A DNA stretch of 64,000 bases from Oncomelania hupensis (GCA_036898135.1 CM072517.1:63636769-63700768), one strand, 5' to 3'. Counted from the first letter of the stretch, positions 1 through 10,735 are shown. The notes: generated from the sequence alone by a model not told the origin. Numbers and translations are program-made.

Positions 1-820
1 AAAGATCAAAGTTCAGAATAAGTTTGACGTTTATTTCATAGCATTGTGAAATTAATTTTGACTAAAATGAGAATAATCATGGTAATTTAGGCCACACACA
101 ATCGTTTGATTTTAGGGTAACCCATCCGAACCTATTTTACTCTGGCGACCCCAAACAAAAATTCATACAATTGCAACAAAATGGCTAAGCTCTAATTAGC
201 ACATAACCACACTGGTAACAATAACTCACATTTACATAGTGCAACATTAAAAAACAACAACTCTATTTTGGAAAAAAGTATGCTTATTTGCCTTTGTGGT
301 CCCCTGGCCAATCCTGCAACAGCTTGTGCATAACATTTTACAAAATGTACATAACTTAGTTTACATGAGTGTAACGTGGGGTTTTGTTGTTGTTGGGCTC
401 TGCACAATGTAATGCTGTAACCCTCACGCTTTATTCAATGGGAACTGCTAGTTAGTCACCCGGTGAATTACTTTAATACATTTATTTATTTAGCTCGGTC
501 TGTGTTAAGGCTGGGATACAGAGATAGATAGAAAAATGGTAAAAGATCACTGTCACACTAGCTTTCACACGGCTATGAATCATATGTAGTCCAGCCACTT
601 GATAACAGTTAAAATCACACATTTATTTCTTCTACTCTATACAAGATCTTCGATGTACTAATCTACCTTAAAAAGTCAAGAGTCAATGCAAATGATTCGA
701 TCGCTGATAGTCTAGGCAGCTGTTATGTCTTCATAGGGCACTGGCTACTAGAGTTCATGAAGATTGGACTACTGTGGTCCGTTTTACAGTTTTCTGAAGA
801 GTGGACTACTGTGGTCCTTT
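1..820. other. Non-coding stretch, no feature recognised
   Basis: AT-rich sequence without a convincing open frame. No match to any repeat family defined elsewhere in this window was seen. Confidence 0.5.
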
Positions 821-837
821 TGCTATCAGTTTTAGTG

Positions 838-1071
838 CTATATTTCCTGGGCACTTAACTTGTGTGTAGCGGGTTTGAAGCCCTTCGTTGAGGTAGCTTC
901 TGGTACACGCGGGGTCGTCGTGTAGTTTGGTTCCTTGACAAGCTGTGTTGTCTTGGAGAGTGTTTTCCAGGGGAGCTCTCTCAGTCCTGTGCTGTAGAGG
1001 CTAAACAGCCAACTCGTCTTTTCGGTGGAGTTGGGCGCACGGTATATCTCGCCTGTTCGTCTGTTTGACAA
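838..1071 (-). other. Unidentified open frame of 77 codons
   Basis: This minus-strand frame is polar and rich in Ser, Thr and Lys, and starts with ATG at 1071. It overlaps, in another frame, the end of the SINE-interrupted frame at 981-1550. No family was recognised. It may be a shadow of that frame, a continuation after a frameshift, or chance. It does not consist of simple repeats, which sets it apart from most frames here. Confidence 0.2.
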
Positions 1072-1550
1072 ACTTGATTGAATTCTAAGATTCTCAAGTC
1101 CTTCTTCCTGGTCTGTTCAGGAGAGATCTTACTGCTAACTGTGTAGCTGGTTTCTGCTCCTCGTTTTCCTCTCGACTCGTTGTTGTTGTTTGTAGATTAT
1201 AGTCACACGACACTTTCGCATATAGGTGACTACTGGACCGATTTATACTGACACCAGCGGGCCAGTTGTTGGTAAAGGGGAAAATAATATGATCACACGT
1301 TGACCAATCCGGGATTCGAACCAGCGACCTTTCAGTTACTAGCAAGACGCTCTTACCAACTGAGCTACCCGGTCCCTGGCCCTCTCGACTCCCGTTCTAT
1401 CTCTCTATTTGAATCAGCCAGACCTGGTTGATTCCATTCTAAGCTGTGTTCCCATAGGCTGGTAATCGACTCGCCTAACGTAGCTACGATGATGTCATTC
1501 CCTTCGCTCTTACCGTCAGCTACCACTGTGTGTAAACGGCAGTATATCAT
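981..1550 (-). pseudogene. Unidentified ORF split by a SINE insertion
   Basis: On the minus strand a frame opens with ATG at 1550 and runs to 1381. It is then broken by SINE D1 (1179-1380). Ignoring the SINE and one copy of its 11-bp target duplication, the frame resumes at 1167 and ends at a stop at 981-983. The two parts total 357 nt, 119 codons including the stop, so the phase is kept across the insertion site. The product would be hydrophilic, rich in Glu, Arg, Ser and Thr, with no domain I recognise. It starts ~240 bp downstream, in the same orientation, of LTR copy E1 (1791-2325), so a gag-like ORF is possible. A host exon or chance are the alternatives. No splice or promoter evidence was seen. 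Confidence 0.25.
1179..1380 (-). mobile_element. tRNA-derived SINE, family D copy 1
   Basis: The head (top of the element near 1376) carries a tRNA-like A box (TAGCTCAGTTGG) and a B box (GGTTCGAATCCC). A body shared with copies at 31589, 49352 and 57167 follows, ending in a short ACA-rich tail. It is flanked by an 11-bp direct repeat CCTCTCGACTC at 1168-1178 and 1381-1391. That supports insertion by LINE machinery. The full-length element is ~195-200 bp. The anticodon-loop region reads CTAGTAA, resembling a Thr(AGT) loop, but the parent tRNA is uncertain. Confidence 0.9.
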
Positions 1551-1790
1551 TGCTACGCCTGATTACTTCCATCGTCTGCTGCAGCCTAACATTAACATTC
1601 TAAGAGTACAATGACTAAACAAGGCTACAACGTAAAGTAAGCAGGGTAAACTGGTCCGTTCGTCACAATGAGAAACTGAGATAATAATGCAAGACTAAAA
1701 TAAACAAGGCAACTACTAATCTAACTTCACTACTCTAAGATATATAAAAATAGACATAAAAGCAAGAACTACAAAAGAAAGTAACCAAAC

Positions 1791-2325
1791 TGTTACACAA
1801 GTTGGCTTTTTTATCAGTTGATTCAGCCCCGATGCTTGAAACCTGATAAGTGTAACTCAGATTCGTTTATCCACGCAGCCTGCTCACTCAGCAACAAGGC
1901 AGAAGTCGTCGTATGCAGTTTTCTAACTTTATTCAGCGAACATCAACAACTGCATACAATCGCTTTTTCCACTCTCAACTTTTTACTTTCAACACAACCC
2001 TTTTGAAACAGTGCGGCACTTACATGTATATAGTCTCTCGATACTCCAGAAACATTTAGAACACTCCAGCGTGACGCACCACAACCAATAAAAACAAACT
2101 TCGTCATCACTGTCTTACGTCATACAACTTTCTTTACCGTCCAAGAATTTTCTCAGCTATCTACATTTATCACGAAACTTTGATCGATAGTAAACAACCC
2201 CCTCTAGAAAATTCTCAAATACTATCGACCAACTAAAATTACCAACGTTATACAACGCTTCTTCTAACAACAACGCAAAATCAAATCAAAGGTAAATACA
2301 CTCCATTATTGAACCGATTCTGCCT
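1791..2325 (-). mobile_element. LTR, family E copy 1 (minus strand, 5' part degraded)
   Basis: The reverse complement ends in GTGTAACA at 1791. It shares with E2 and E5 the AATAAAG-containing stretch, the GATAAAAA stretch near the 3' end, and the upstream body as far as the 'TTACCTTTGATTT' region. The 5' terminal TGTTACG and the first ~60 bp are missing or unrecognisable. Sequence downstream on the minus strand (below 1791) includes the split ORF at 981-1550, so this may be a 5' LTR rather than a solo LTR. No clear tRNA primer-binding site follows it. Confidence 0.7.
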
Positions 2326-2660
2326 CAATTCCAATTCACCTAGGCTACCACACTTTTACCACTAAAATAGCCAATGGAAACATCACAATGCAAAAAGTAA
2401 CTATCACCTCAAATATTATATTTTATAAAATTAATAGTTTGCAACCTCTTTGCTTTGCCTAAAATTTTATTATTAGAAATAATCACCATCTTTCACACAA
2501 AAGAATTATCAATAAAATTCGTCCATTTTATTCTTTCCAAGAATACAAAAAATGGCGATTGACACGTAGCAAAACTGACGTCATATTCCTAACTTTACCA
2601 CAGGCACTCAATATACAAATTTGCACTTGGAAAATAAAATACACGCGAGCGTTTCGTTTC
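2326..2660. other. AT-rich non-coding stretch
   Basis: No repeat family, RNA gene or coding frame was recognised here. Confidence 0.4.
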
Positions 2661-2664
2661 GCAA

Positions 2665-2665
2665 C

Positions 2666-2731
<66 letters not shown>

Positions 2732-2885
2732 ACGGCATTTAACCACGCAGCAGGGTACAAGATTACCTGAAGGAAAAAAAGTATTTTATGGTCGTCGTCA
2801 TCATCATCATCATCATAATCATCGTCGTCGTCGTCGTTGTTCTCCTCCTTCTCTTCCTCCTCTTCCTCATCATCATCGCACGCTG
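2665..2885. repeat. (ATC)n microsatellite cluster
   Basis: A near-pure ATC run of ~22 units lies at 2665-2731. Shorter ATC, CGT and CCT runs follow to 2885. Open frames through it on both strands are poly-Ile, poly-Met or poly-His artefacts. Confidence 0.95.
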
Positions 2886-3750
2886 TTTATACTCTTAAGC
2901 TAAACATGAGTAGTAGCAGTAGTAATAGTTAGTTACACGTTAAATCAAGTCTAAAAATCACCTCTACGATCACGGCGATGAAGACCACAATGAAGAAAAA
3001 CAGCGAAACCATTTTTGTCCCCAAAAATAATTATACTATTTAAGTTGTCCGCACACGTAGCAACGTCCAGGCGTTGAAAGCCTTTCAACGAGTATGAAAA
3101 TGTGATGATCAGAAGTGAATTACGATGGATGATGCTTTCAACGCTTCGGAAACAAAGCGTGTTGGAGAGACAAAAAACCCTTCATCTATTTGCGGACAGT
3201 TCACACGTGTCGAACGATGAAGTGGCTGTTCAAAGTTACTCCTCGCACAAGCGGTGATACGTGTAGTTCAGCCTTTACGAAGAGCCCATGGTCACCTCTG
3301 AAGCCCGTGTCCTATTTCAAAACGTACAATGTTGGATCGTTTGCACACAGCTCTTCAGCAAGAAGGACCCTCCTGTCCAGCCAATGGTCAAACAAGCAAG
3401 CCAGAAATTGGACTGCTGTCTAAAAGAATCACATGACATTACAATTTTGGGTGGTCACTTCTTGACAGAAGCAGCAAATACGGCTTAGGTAGGGCTAGAA
3501 CAAGATGACGGTGAGAGGAAGCTGAGGAGAAGGGCGGGAAGTCGAGCGCGAATTCCAATCTTCACGTGGCTGACATAACAGAGTTAGCACGCGAAGACTA
3601 CGCAAGGGAAAAATGGGAAAGTGAGTTCAGATCTTAATAATGTATGACAGTTGCATTAGGGCTAGCACAAGATGACGATATGGGGAAGGACGGGAGAGTG
3701 AGTTCAGATCTTGATATAGCACGCAGGGTTAAGAGTTAGTTAGTCATTGA
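2886..3750. other. Non-coding stretch with local inverted and direct repeats
   Basis: An imperfect inverted repeat is visible around 3046-3215: TGTCCGC near both ends, and GCGTTGAAAGC on opposite strands. It could be a decayed small DNA transposon. The phrase GAGTTCAGATCTT occurs at 3635, 3703 and again at 4403. No gene is supported. Confidence 0.35.
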
Positions 3751-4299
3751 TTATAGGGTCCAGCGGACTGCAAAGAGCCGAACCAAGATCACAACGAGGG
3801 CTCACCCCTGATTCGAATAAGAGATCTGCTGAAACGACCTTAATGGTAACACTGAAGGCATTCCACAGCCGGTCACTGCACAATAAAGGCATCCCATGCA
3901 GGTAACGCTGCGGCTGTGCTCTAATTTATCGAACCCCCATTTACAAAAACAAAATAGAATATAAATATCATTATAAAATATTAACGAAACACATACATAT
4001 AAAATGCCTACATTGCTAAATAATAATACCCTAGAGAGCCCTAGTGATCATTTAGCAGAAAGCGTCCAATATCCCCAAGCTGACCCAACACACAAATGAG
4101 GAGGTTTTGGAGAGTTTTCAAGAAAAAAGGTAGGTGCTGGTCTAGCGAAAAAGAAAGTAGATTGATAAAATAGAATATGAATCATCCGAATGAGAAAGAA
4201 CAAAAAGAAGAAAGACGGTGAAAGTGGGAATTGAAAGCACTAAATTTCCAGAAAGTGGGGATATTATTTATACTGAAATCCCCGGCACACCTACGGAGG
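3751..4299 (-). mobile_element. Family A retroposon, copy 1 (minus, near full length, diverged)
   Basis: The whole family A body is present in reverse complement: GGTCCAGCGGACT at the low-coordinate end, a central block with CATACATATAAAATGCC, then AAATTTCCAGAAAGTGGGG, the TATA-like TTTATACTGAAA and CCGGCAC at the high-coordinate end. It is more diverged than other copies, and no target duplication was recognised. Confidence 0.85.
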
Positions 4300-4589
4300 T
4301 AGGGAAGAGAGGAGGGGATGGAAGAGGAGGGGGGGGGAGAGGGGACAGGGTTAAGAAACGACAACAATGCGAGGAGAACCGTTGTGAAATACGTGAAGAT
4401 GAGTTCAGATCTTGACATGGCAGTTAGGTAGAACCAAAGGCTTTTAGGTAAAACTAGCTGAGTTTCGTTACCTTGTATCTAATTTAAAAAATGCAAAGTT
4501 TTATATAACGCATCTATCTCACGGTACGTGGGGATTCTTGGCACCTGATTTGCCTGATTGGCAATCGTTGCTTGTATCGATCACATTGA

Positions 4590-4737
4590 CATTGAAATAG
4601 TCAGACAATGCGCCCAAAGATTGCAAGTGGGCGCCTTGAGTGAGATCCTGTATTTGCCAGCGCCTTGAGCAGCTCTTGAGCTAGAAAAACGCTATATAAA
4701 ACCGATGAAATAATAAATAAATAAATAATAAATAAAA
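4590..4737 (+). mobile_element. SINE family F, 3' part, copy 1
   Basis: The 3' half matches the F family: TGCGCCCAAAG, GCGCCTTGAG, AGCGCCTTGAGCAG, then CGCTATATAAAA followed by an AATA-rich tail. The tRNA-like head seen in the copy at 61450 is absent. Confidence 0.75.
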
Positions 4738-4789
4738 GCAAGCAAATCCACCTATATTTCCTGTATTTGGACATGGCAGGTCCGAATAG

Positions 4790-5345
4790 CTGCTTCTTTC
4801 ATGTCTGCTTCATGTCTGTGACTCGGAAACGAAAGTCCGACCACATTACGCCATTGCTGAAAGATCTTCACTGGCTCCCTGTAAAGAAAAGAATTGACCA
4901 CAAACCCTTCATCATTGTGTACAATTGGTACGAACAACTCCGCTCCCCAATATCTCAAAGAACTCGTCTCCCCTCACGAACGTTGTCTTCGTTCTTCCTC
5001 ACAACAACTGTTAAAACGTCCAAGTGTGAAGTCTGGCAACACCAAAATAAGAAAACCTTTGACTATCGGGCCTTCTCCAACACAGCTCCAATGCTATGGA
5101 ATGATCTTCCCATGACCTTGAAACAATCCAAGTCTGTGGCGGTTTTGAAGAGAGCTTTGAAAACGCTCTTTTTCACATCTACCAGATAGACGTTTAAGAA
5201 ATCAGCTGTACATATTTTTTTTTTCCTGATGGCCACATCTTTGTCTCTTTTTTGCTCTCCACAAGCGCAATGAGCATGAACCTTGTAATCGTGTATACCT
5301 GCTCTATGCAAGTCTACATCATCATCATGATCATGCTTGTCAAAG
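4790..5345 (+). pseudogene. CR1/L2-type LINE, reverse transcriptase C-terminal relic
   Basis: Translation gives the conserved C-terminal segment of CR1/L2 elements. HITPLLKDLHWLPVKKRI occurs in one frame from about 4840. PQYLKELVSPHERCLRSSSQ lies in the next frame from about 4950. RAFSNTAPMLWNDLP returns in the first frame from about 5070. It is therefore broken by at least two frameshifts. The 3' UTR-like sequence ends in CTACATCATCATCATGATC near 5310-5335, a short ATC tail of the kind L2 elements leave. It is a dead, 5'-truncated copy. The clade assignment rests on motif recall, not on a tree. Confidence 0.88.
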
Positions 5346-5644
5346 GATGAGGCCTATATTTCTTTTGTAAAGCCATACGACAAGGTCTCTTTGTTGTCGA
5401 TTGCTATACCTGCCATAAGGAATAATACAATAATGATTATTTTATCGTGGTCCACCACTCCAGTACAATATTCGGCGGCCTTTTGTAGCCCAAAGTCAAA
5501 CTTTGCAATGGCTCTAAGAATGTTTGATCGAATGCATGGTATGCGCAAACACGGCATTCAATGCCTCGTTCCCCAAGTCATGTTATGGGCGCTTCCACCA
5601 CAATACCACCGTCGGTTTTTGGCAAAAGGTTTTGTAAGGTTTCT

Positions 5645-5940
5645 GTGTTTAGTCTGTCTGTGTCTATCTCTGTCTTTTTCTGTCTCTGTCTCTGTCCCTT
5701 TCTGTCTCTGTCTCTCTTCTCTGGCTATCTGTCTATCTCGGTCTGTCTGTCTTTCTCTCTCTTTTATCTCTATCTCTTTTAGGACAGGTTGTATGAACAG
5801 GTTTTCAAGCTTAAAGCCGTTATCCTATTAAACGACCGAATGTACAACAACAATAATAACAACAACACCAACTGTCTCTCTTTTTCTTTCAATGTTTTCA
5901 AAATAGAGAGAGGGGAGAGAGAGAATTAGAGAGAGAAAGA

Positions 5941-6012
<72 letters not shown>

Positions 6013-6235
6013 CGAGAAAGAAAGAGAATTATATAGAGAGAGCAAGAAGACGTAAGTGTGACAAAATAAATCTTGTAGGCTAGTGTTTTCTTTCGTTACG
6101 TTTGTAGGAGTTCATAATGCGTGTGTTTAATCTGAACGAAAGATTAAATGAACAAACAAACAAACAAACAAACAAACCAAAAAACAAACAAACAAACAAA
6201 CCAAAAACAACAACAACAACAACAACAAACAAACA
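5645..6235. repeat. Microsatellite cluster: (TCTG/CT)n, (GA)n, (AAAC)n
   Basis: TCTG/CT-rich DNA lies at ~5645-5780, GA repeats at ~5907-6035, and AAAC/CAA repeats at ~6150-6235. They are separated by short unique spacers. Confidence 0.9.
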
Positions 6236-6448
6236 TTAAAAAAAAAAGGCTGGAATGATCGAGTACAATCTGTATATAGTCATTTGGTTTTACTATATAT
6301 TTATTGCTTGCATGAAAATTGAAATGATTTTGTATACCATGTGCGTGTTTTCTTCTTTAATTGGTTTTATTTATGGATTAATAATTCCCATTGTATCCCC
6401 CCCCCATGCCTTTGATATTAACAAAATGTTGTGTTTGTTTTTTTGGTC

Positions 6449-6762
6449 ACGCTTTATTGTCCCTTTTTATCGGGAAATTCTGGGCCGCCTCCCCTGGGGA
6501 AGGCGTAGTCGCAGCCTGTGGCGCGCCCAAATCCAACCTAGTTAATATTAGTTGTGTTTTAGAAATTTTGTTGGGGCAGCAAACCGGAGTACCCGGAGAA
6601 AACCCCGAGACGTTGCGCGAGTCGAAAGTAAATAATATTAGGAGAAACATAACGCCCAGATGCTGGATCGATCCCACCACCTGTCAGGCGGCATTGGTTT
6701 TTGGCCTAAAGACAAGACAAGACAAGTTAGTCCCGCCTTAGACCACTTGGCCACAATGCTAT
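6449..6762 (-). mobile_element. SINE-like repeat family G, copy 1
   Basis: A ~310 bp unit strongly similar to 51671-51979. The minus-strand head contains an A-box-like GTGGCCAAGTGG and a B-box-like GGATCGATCC (GGTTCGATCC in copy 2), resembling a class II (Ser/Leu type) tRNA. The body holds CTCCGGGTACTCCGGTTTG and a GGCGCGCC-like block. Confidence 0.75.
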
Positions 6763-6789
6763 GCAATTAAAAATTCGGAAGTCTGAAGA

Positions 6790-6865
6790 CTCTTTGTCTT
6801 TTTCTTATATCTGTCTCTGTCTGTCTCTGTCTGTCTGTCTGTCTCTGTCTGTCTCTGTCTCTCTG

Positions 6866-6902
<37 letters not shown>
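6790..6902. repeat. (TCTG)n / (CT)n microsatellite
   Basis: A compound TCTG and CT tract. Reading frames across it are poly-Leu/Ser or poly-Arg/Glu artefacts. Confidence 0.95.
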
Positions 6903-6904
<2 letters not shown>

Positions 6905-7021
6905 TCCTATACCAAACCCGGGCGACCGTTTCACCACAGCGCCACCTTGCTAGCCCAGTGCCAGCCAAGATACTCACTCACTGCGCCCTTGCGCGATGTT
7001 TAGCGCCGTGCCGTGGGTCAG

Positions 7022-7218
7022 ACCAATGAGCGAGCTAAACTTTCACCATGGGCCAGACCAATGAGCGAGCTAAACTTTCACCATGGGCCAGACCAATGAG
7101 CGAGCTAAACTTTCACCATGGGCCAGACCAATGAGCGAGCTAAACTTTCACCATGGGCCAAACCAATGAGTGAGCTAAACTGTCACCATGGGCCAGACCA
7201 ATGAGCAAGCCAAACTTT
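7022..7218. repeat. 35-bp minisatellite, about 6 copies
   Basis: Units begin with ACCAATGAGC at 7022, 7057, 7092, 7127, 7162 and 7197, giving an exact 35-bp period. The first four are almost identical. The last two carry substitutions (AGTGAGC, AGCAAGC), which suggests expansion at the left side. Confidence 0.97.
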
Positions 7219-7899
7219 AACCCATTTACTACCACAATCCCCTTCTTCGTCTTCTTCTTTCCGTTGACATCGGCTTTCATCATAGGAAAGTTTGTGTAGG
7301 CGTTTGCCCCGCGGAACCCTCCAAAAAGTTTTTTCCGCAGCAAAAGTAGTTTTCTTTCCTTCGCCCTGCCATTTTTGGTTTATTTATTTATCTATTTTAA
7401 CGTGGGTATATTACTGTAAATTGTTTTGTCTGACGTTGTGCGTGTCTTTCCTCCTATTTTTTCGGAGGAGGGATTCATATAATATTTTGGTCTACGCTAG
7501 CCTCACGTCAGGACCTCGCCACATTAAAATGTTGTTTGTTTGGGTTTTTTTTTAATTGTGTTTCCCTTTTCCTCGACAGATTTCAATAAAGCTACAATCT
7601 TATGGTACATGTGTGTGTGTGTGTGTGTGTGTGTGGTGGAATGCCGTACGATTAACGAGGTTCCCTCAAAAATGGACAAGTTTAAGGTTAATAGGCCTAC
7701 TTAGGAAAGGAAACACACTCCATGACTTGACAGTAAGAGCTTGAAAGTGACCAGAGTTGTCCATGTACTGTCCACTCACAAGGGCCGACCTAGCACCTTG
7801 AGACCAATGTCAGCCATTCTGCCTGACATCTCAAGTGCACAGAGACATCACACTACAGAGTAATGCGACACCAGCATGAAAAACAAGAGGGGGAGAGGA
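7219..7899. other. Non-coding stretch
   Basis: It contains a short (GT)n tract at 7611-7634 and T-rich DNA. No gene or repeat family was recognised apart from possible upstream remnants of family C. Confidence 0.4.
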
Positions 7900-8790
7900 C
7901 ATAACGAGCCATTGCCATTCAAATTCATTTCCAGACCGAAACATACTATTGCGGGAAAAAAAACCGCATTTTGTTAATAAGTTATCTTTTTTGGGGCGGT
8001 GTTGTGACGCGGCCTTTACCCCAAAAAGAAGCCACAATAAAATACAGAACGATGTGCAACTATCTCAACTATACGCAAATAAAAACAAAAAAAAATCAAA
8101 AAATCAAATTAAGGTCAGGCAATTTTGAGAAACAGCGCAAAACGTGTTTAGAAAAAAAGTGTTACTAAGCCGACCTTGAACTTTGAGGAAAGTGCAAAAT
8201 ATGAATGATCTAATATGCTTTAGCAGTAGTAAAAAGTATCGTCAAAATAAAAAAATTTTAAAATCAATATGGGTGATTCTTAAAATAAAGCAAAAAATGT
8301 GGTTTGAATTTTAAAAAAATAAAAAATAAAATAAAAAAGAGCCATTCGGAGCGACGGACTAACAACCAGATTGTTATTGAATGACTGGCCATGACTTGAT
8401 GATCCCGTATACCAACAAAACAACAACAACAACAACAACAACAACAAAACAATAAATTGGCTTTGGCCGTTTTGGGGATATAAAACAACATGTAAAAAGC
8501 AACGAATTGGCGCCAGCGACCTTGACCTTTGAAGCAGAACAAGCATAAAGGCACGGGAGGCAGGCCACTAACCGAGGTAATGTTTCTATCAAATTGAGTC
8601 AAAGTCCGCTCAGTGGGTCTTGAGATATGCGTAAAACGGACCGGCCACGCCGACAGACTAACCGACGAACAGACAAGGCCGACACTTGGCCCGTTCTGAT
8701 TCTCGACTATTTTAAAAGATTTCCAGATACGTCCAACATCACGGCCGTACCGTGCAAATACATACCAAGCAACATTCACAGGCCAGCGTC
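7900..8790 (+). repeat. Dispersed repeat family C, copy 1
   Basis: Blocks occur in the same order as in the copies at 24410 and 57720. They are a GTGTTGTGACGCGG block, GCAAAACGTGTTTAG, GACCTTGAACTTTGAGG, then GAGCGACGGACTAACAACC, a (CAA)n run at 8419-8450, CGACCTTGACCTTTG, and a terminal ACCGACGAACAGAC stretch. Copies are well diverged from each other, so this is an old family. No ORF, LTR or tRNA head was seen, and its class is unknown. Confidence 0.75.
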
Positions 8791-8914
8791 ACTGCAGTGT
8801 TGAGAGAATCTACGTTTGGTTGTTTTTTTCCTTAGCACTAAACCTTTGTTTGTGGTTGGTTGGATGACGTAGCCTACTTAGTCCGGATCTCGCCATCTCA
8901 GAAGACCCGACTTC

Positions 8915-9010
8915 AAGTCAAGTCAAGTTAAGTCAATGTATTCTTTATTTCTCAAAAAAGAAACATGTGGATTGTCACTTTGCAAGACAAGACAGGATCC
9001 GCTTCCATGG
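8915..9010. repeat. Possible LINE 3'-tail remnant
   Basis: A CAAGT/CAAGTT pentamer run is followed by TGTATTCTTTATTTCTC, a reversed polyadenylation-like signal, and ACAAGACAAGAC. Similar tails occur at 30640 and 48990. Weak evidence only. Confidence 0.3.
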
Positions 9011-9158
9011 CATAAAACCCAAAGAACAGAAAACGTGGCAGCATTCCAACTGCAGTGAAGACAAAAACGTTTATGTAAAACACCAGTGATAAAGGTGGCT
9101 ATAGAGAGGGAGTGGGGTTTATTGATAGCGTCTTGGATAAAAATCCTTATTAATTACT

Positions 9159-9736
9159 TTACATTTCGTTACATTATTGTTGCTTTAGGTCCAGCGGACT
9201 CTTCCGAGCCAAATCAGGATCGGACAACCCCCAATCCGCATAAAAGGTCTGCCGAAACAATCCTAGTGGGAAAACCGAAAGGTCTCCACCAGCCAGTCAC
9301 TTTACAATAAAGACATCCCACAAAGGGGACGGCTGAGGCTTCACCCCAACTTATCTAACCCCTGTTTACAAGAACAAAATAGAATACAAACATCATTATA
9401 AATTATCAACAAAACACATACATATAAAATACCTACAATGCTAAATAATAACATTATAGGAAGCCCTAGTGACCACCTGGCAGAAAGCGTCCAATATTCC
9501 CAAGCTGATCCAACAGACCTCATACACAAATAAGGAGTCTTGTCCCGGAAGAGTTTTCAAGAAAAGAGGTAGGAGACTGGTCTAGCGAAGACGACGATAG
9601 TATAGCAGATTGATAGAACAGAGCAGGAATGAGAAAGAGCAAATGAGAAAGACAGCGACAGTGGGAATTTAAAGCACTAAATTTCCAGAAAGTGGGGATA
9701 CTATTTATACTGAAACCCCCGGCACCCCAACGGGGG
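9159..9736 (-). mobile_element. Family A retroposon, copy 2 (full length, with TSD)
   Basis: A complete reverse-strand copy flanked by a perfect 12-bp duplication, TTATTAATTACT, at 9147-9158 and 9737-9748. The duplication fixes both ends. The 5' end is CCCCCGTTGGGGTGCC, and the 3' end is ...CCTAAAGCAACAATAATGTAA. Landmarks read 5' to 3' are the CCCC-GTT-GGGG hairpin, a TATAAATA box about 30 bp in, a CT-rich zone, CATTTTATATGTATGTG, GGATGTCTTTATTGTAAAG and GGACCTAAAGCAAC. No frame of useful length was found. Confidence 0.95.
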
Positions 9737-9824
9737 TTATTAATTACTGTCCTCCGTGGAAAGAGGGACTGATAGGACAGATTTATCTCCCCTTCTCTGC
9801 TGCCAATGGTTGGCCTTTGTGGAT

Positions 9825-9904
9825 GTGTGCCATAGATACAGATGGTGTGCCATAGATACAGATGGTGTGCCATAGATACAGATGGTGTGCCATAGATACA
9901 GACG
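9825..9904. repeat. 20-bp tandem repeat, 4 copies
   Basis: The unit GTGTGCCATAGATACAGATG starts at 9825, 9845, 9865 and 9885. Copies are identical except the last (GACG for GATG), so the array is recent. Confidence 0.97.
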
Positions 9905-10330
9905 GTCATGTCGCTGTGTTCTCAGCTCGTCACTGTATCAGCTGGGCTTGCTAAACATCAAGGGACTGATTTTCCAAAGCATGAGAAGACGCCTGAAGGA
10001 AGATTCTCAGAAGAAAAAAAAACACATCTTCATGCGAGAAACGTGTCCACAATCTGGCTGGCTGGCAACAGAGATGGGAAAGAGCCTATCTTCGTCTGCC
10101 TGACAATTGGTCACCGTCTGATTTCCTGATGGCACCGTTTGTGTCACAGGCCCGGACCTGCGACGGACTTTCAGCACAAATGATCCTTCCTTCGAGTTAG
10201 AAGATATATATAGCCGAGATCTAGTCAGCGCACGCAGACGTACAGACTCTACGATCCCGACGCTCATGTCTTAGACCGGTGTGTGCCAGCAGCTTAAATA
10301 CATCCAGCAAGCCTTAGATCCCTTCCCCCT
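9905..10330. other. Non-coding stretch with a faint old repeat
   Basis: 9985-10095 (CACATCTTCATGCGAGAAA ... AGATGGGAAAGAGCCTATC) resembles 29855-29940 (CATCTTCCTGCGGGAAA ... GAATGGGAAAAAACCTAAC), so both may be relics of one ancient repeat. No coding evidence. Confidence 0.3.
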
Positions 10331-10485
10331 CCCATGCTCGGGTTGCCCAAAATTGTGCTGAGTGTTCCGGGGAGTCAGACCTTGCGCCCAAAGGGCGCAA
10401 GTGGACTCCTCGGGCGATGTTTGTGTTATCAGCCTGCGCCTTGAGCACCTCTTGAACTGGAAAAGCGCTATATTAAAAAAATTTG
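10330..10485 (+). mobile_element. SINE family F, 3' part, copy 2
   Basis: TGCGCCCAAAGGGCGCAAG, GCGCCTTGAGCACC and AAAGCGCTATATTAAAAA match the F-family 3' half. The head is missing. Confidence 0.7.
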
Positions 10486-10551
10486 TCGTTTTCTTTTAAA
10501 AGGGTGATAGATCTGTGAAAGGTTGCCTCCCATAACATCCAAGGGGACACC

Positions 10552-10735
10552 CCGATTCGCCTTTTTCCCGATTCGCCTTTTCCCGATTCGCCTTTTCCCG
10601 ATTCGCTTTTTTTCGATTCGCCTTTTCCCGATTCGCCTTTTCCCGATTCGCCTTTTTCGATTCGCCTTTTCCCAATTCGCCTTTTTCCGATTCGCTTTTT
10701 CCCGATTCGCCTTTGCCGTCTTGGCTTTTATGTTC
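10552..10735. repeat. 15-bp minisatellite, about 12 units
   Basis: The unit is CGATTCGCCTTTTCC with one- or two-base length changes. Because 15 is divisible by 3, frames stay open on both strands and give Phe-Pro-Ile-Arg-Leu or Lys-Ala-Asn-Arg-Glu repeats. These look like proteins but are repeat artefacts. Confidence 0.95.

Noticed and set aside
6759..7003. Ser/Leu or Arg/Glu/Asp frames
   Set aside because: TCTG/CT microsatellite read on both strands.
7022..7218. CRISPR-like short array
   Set aside because: Direct 35-bp tandem repeat without spacers.
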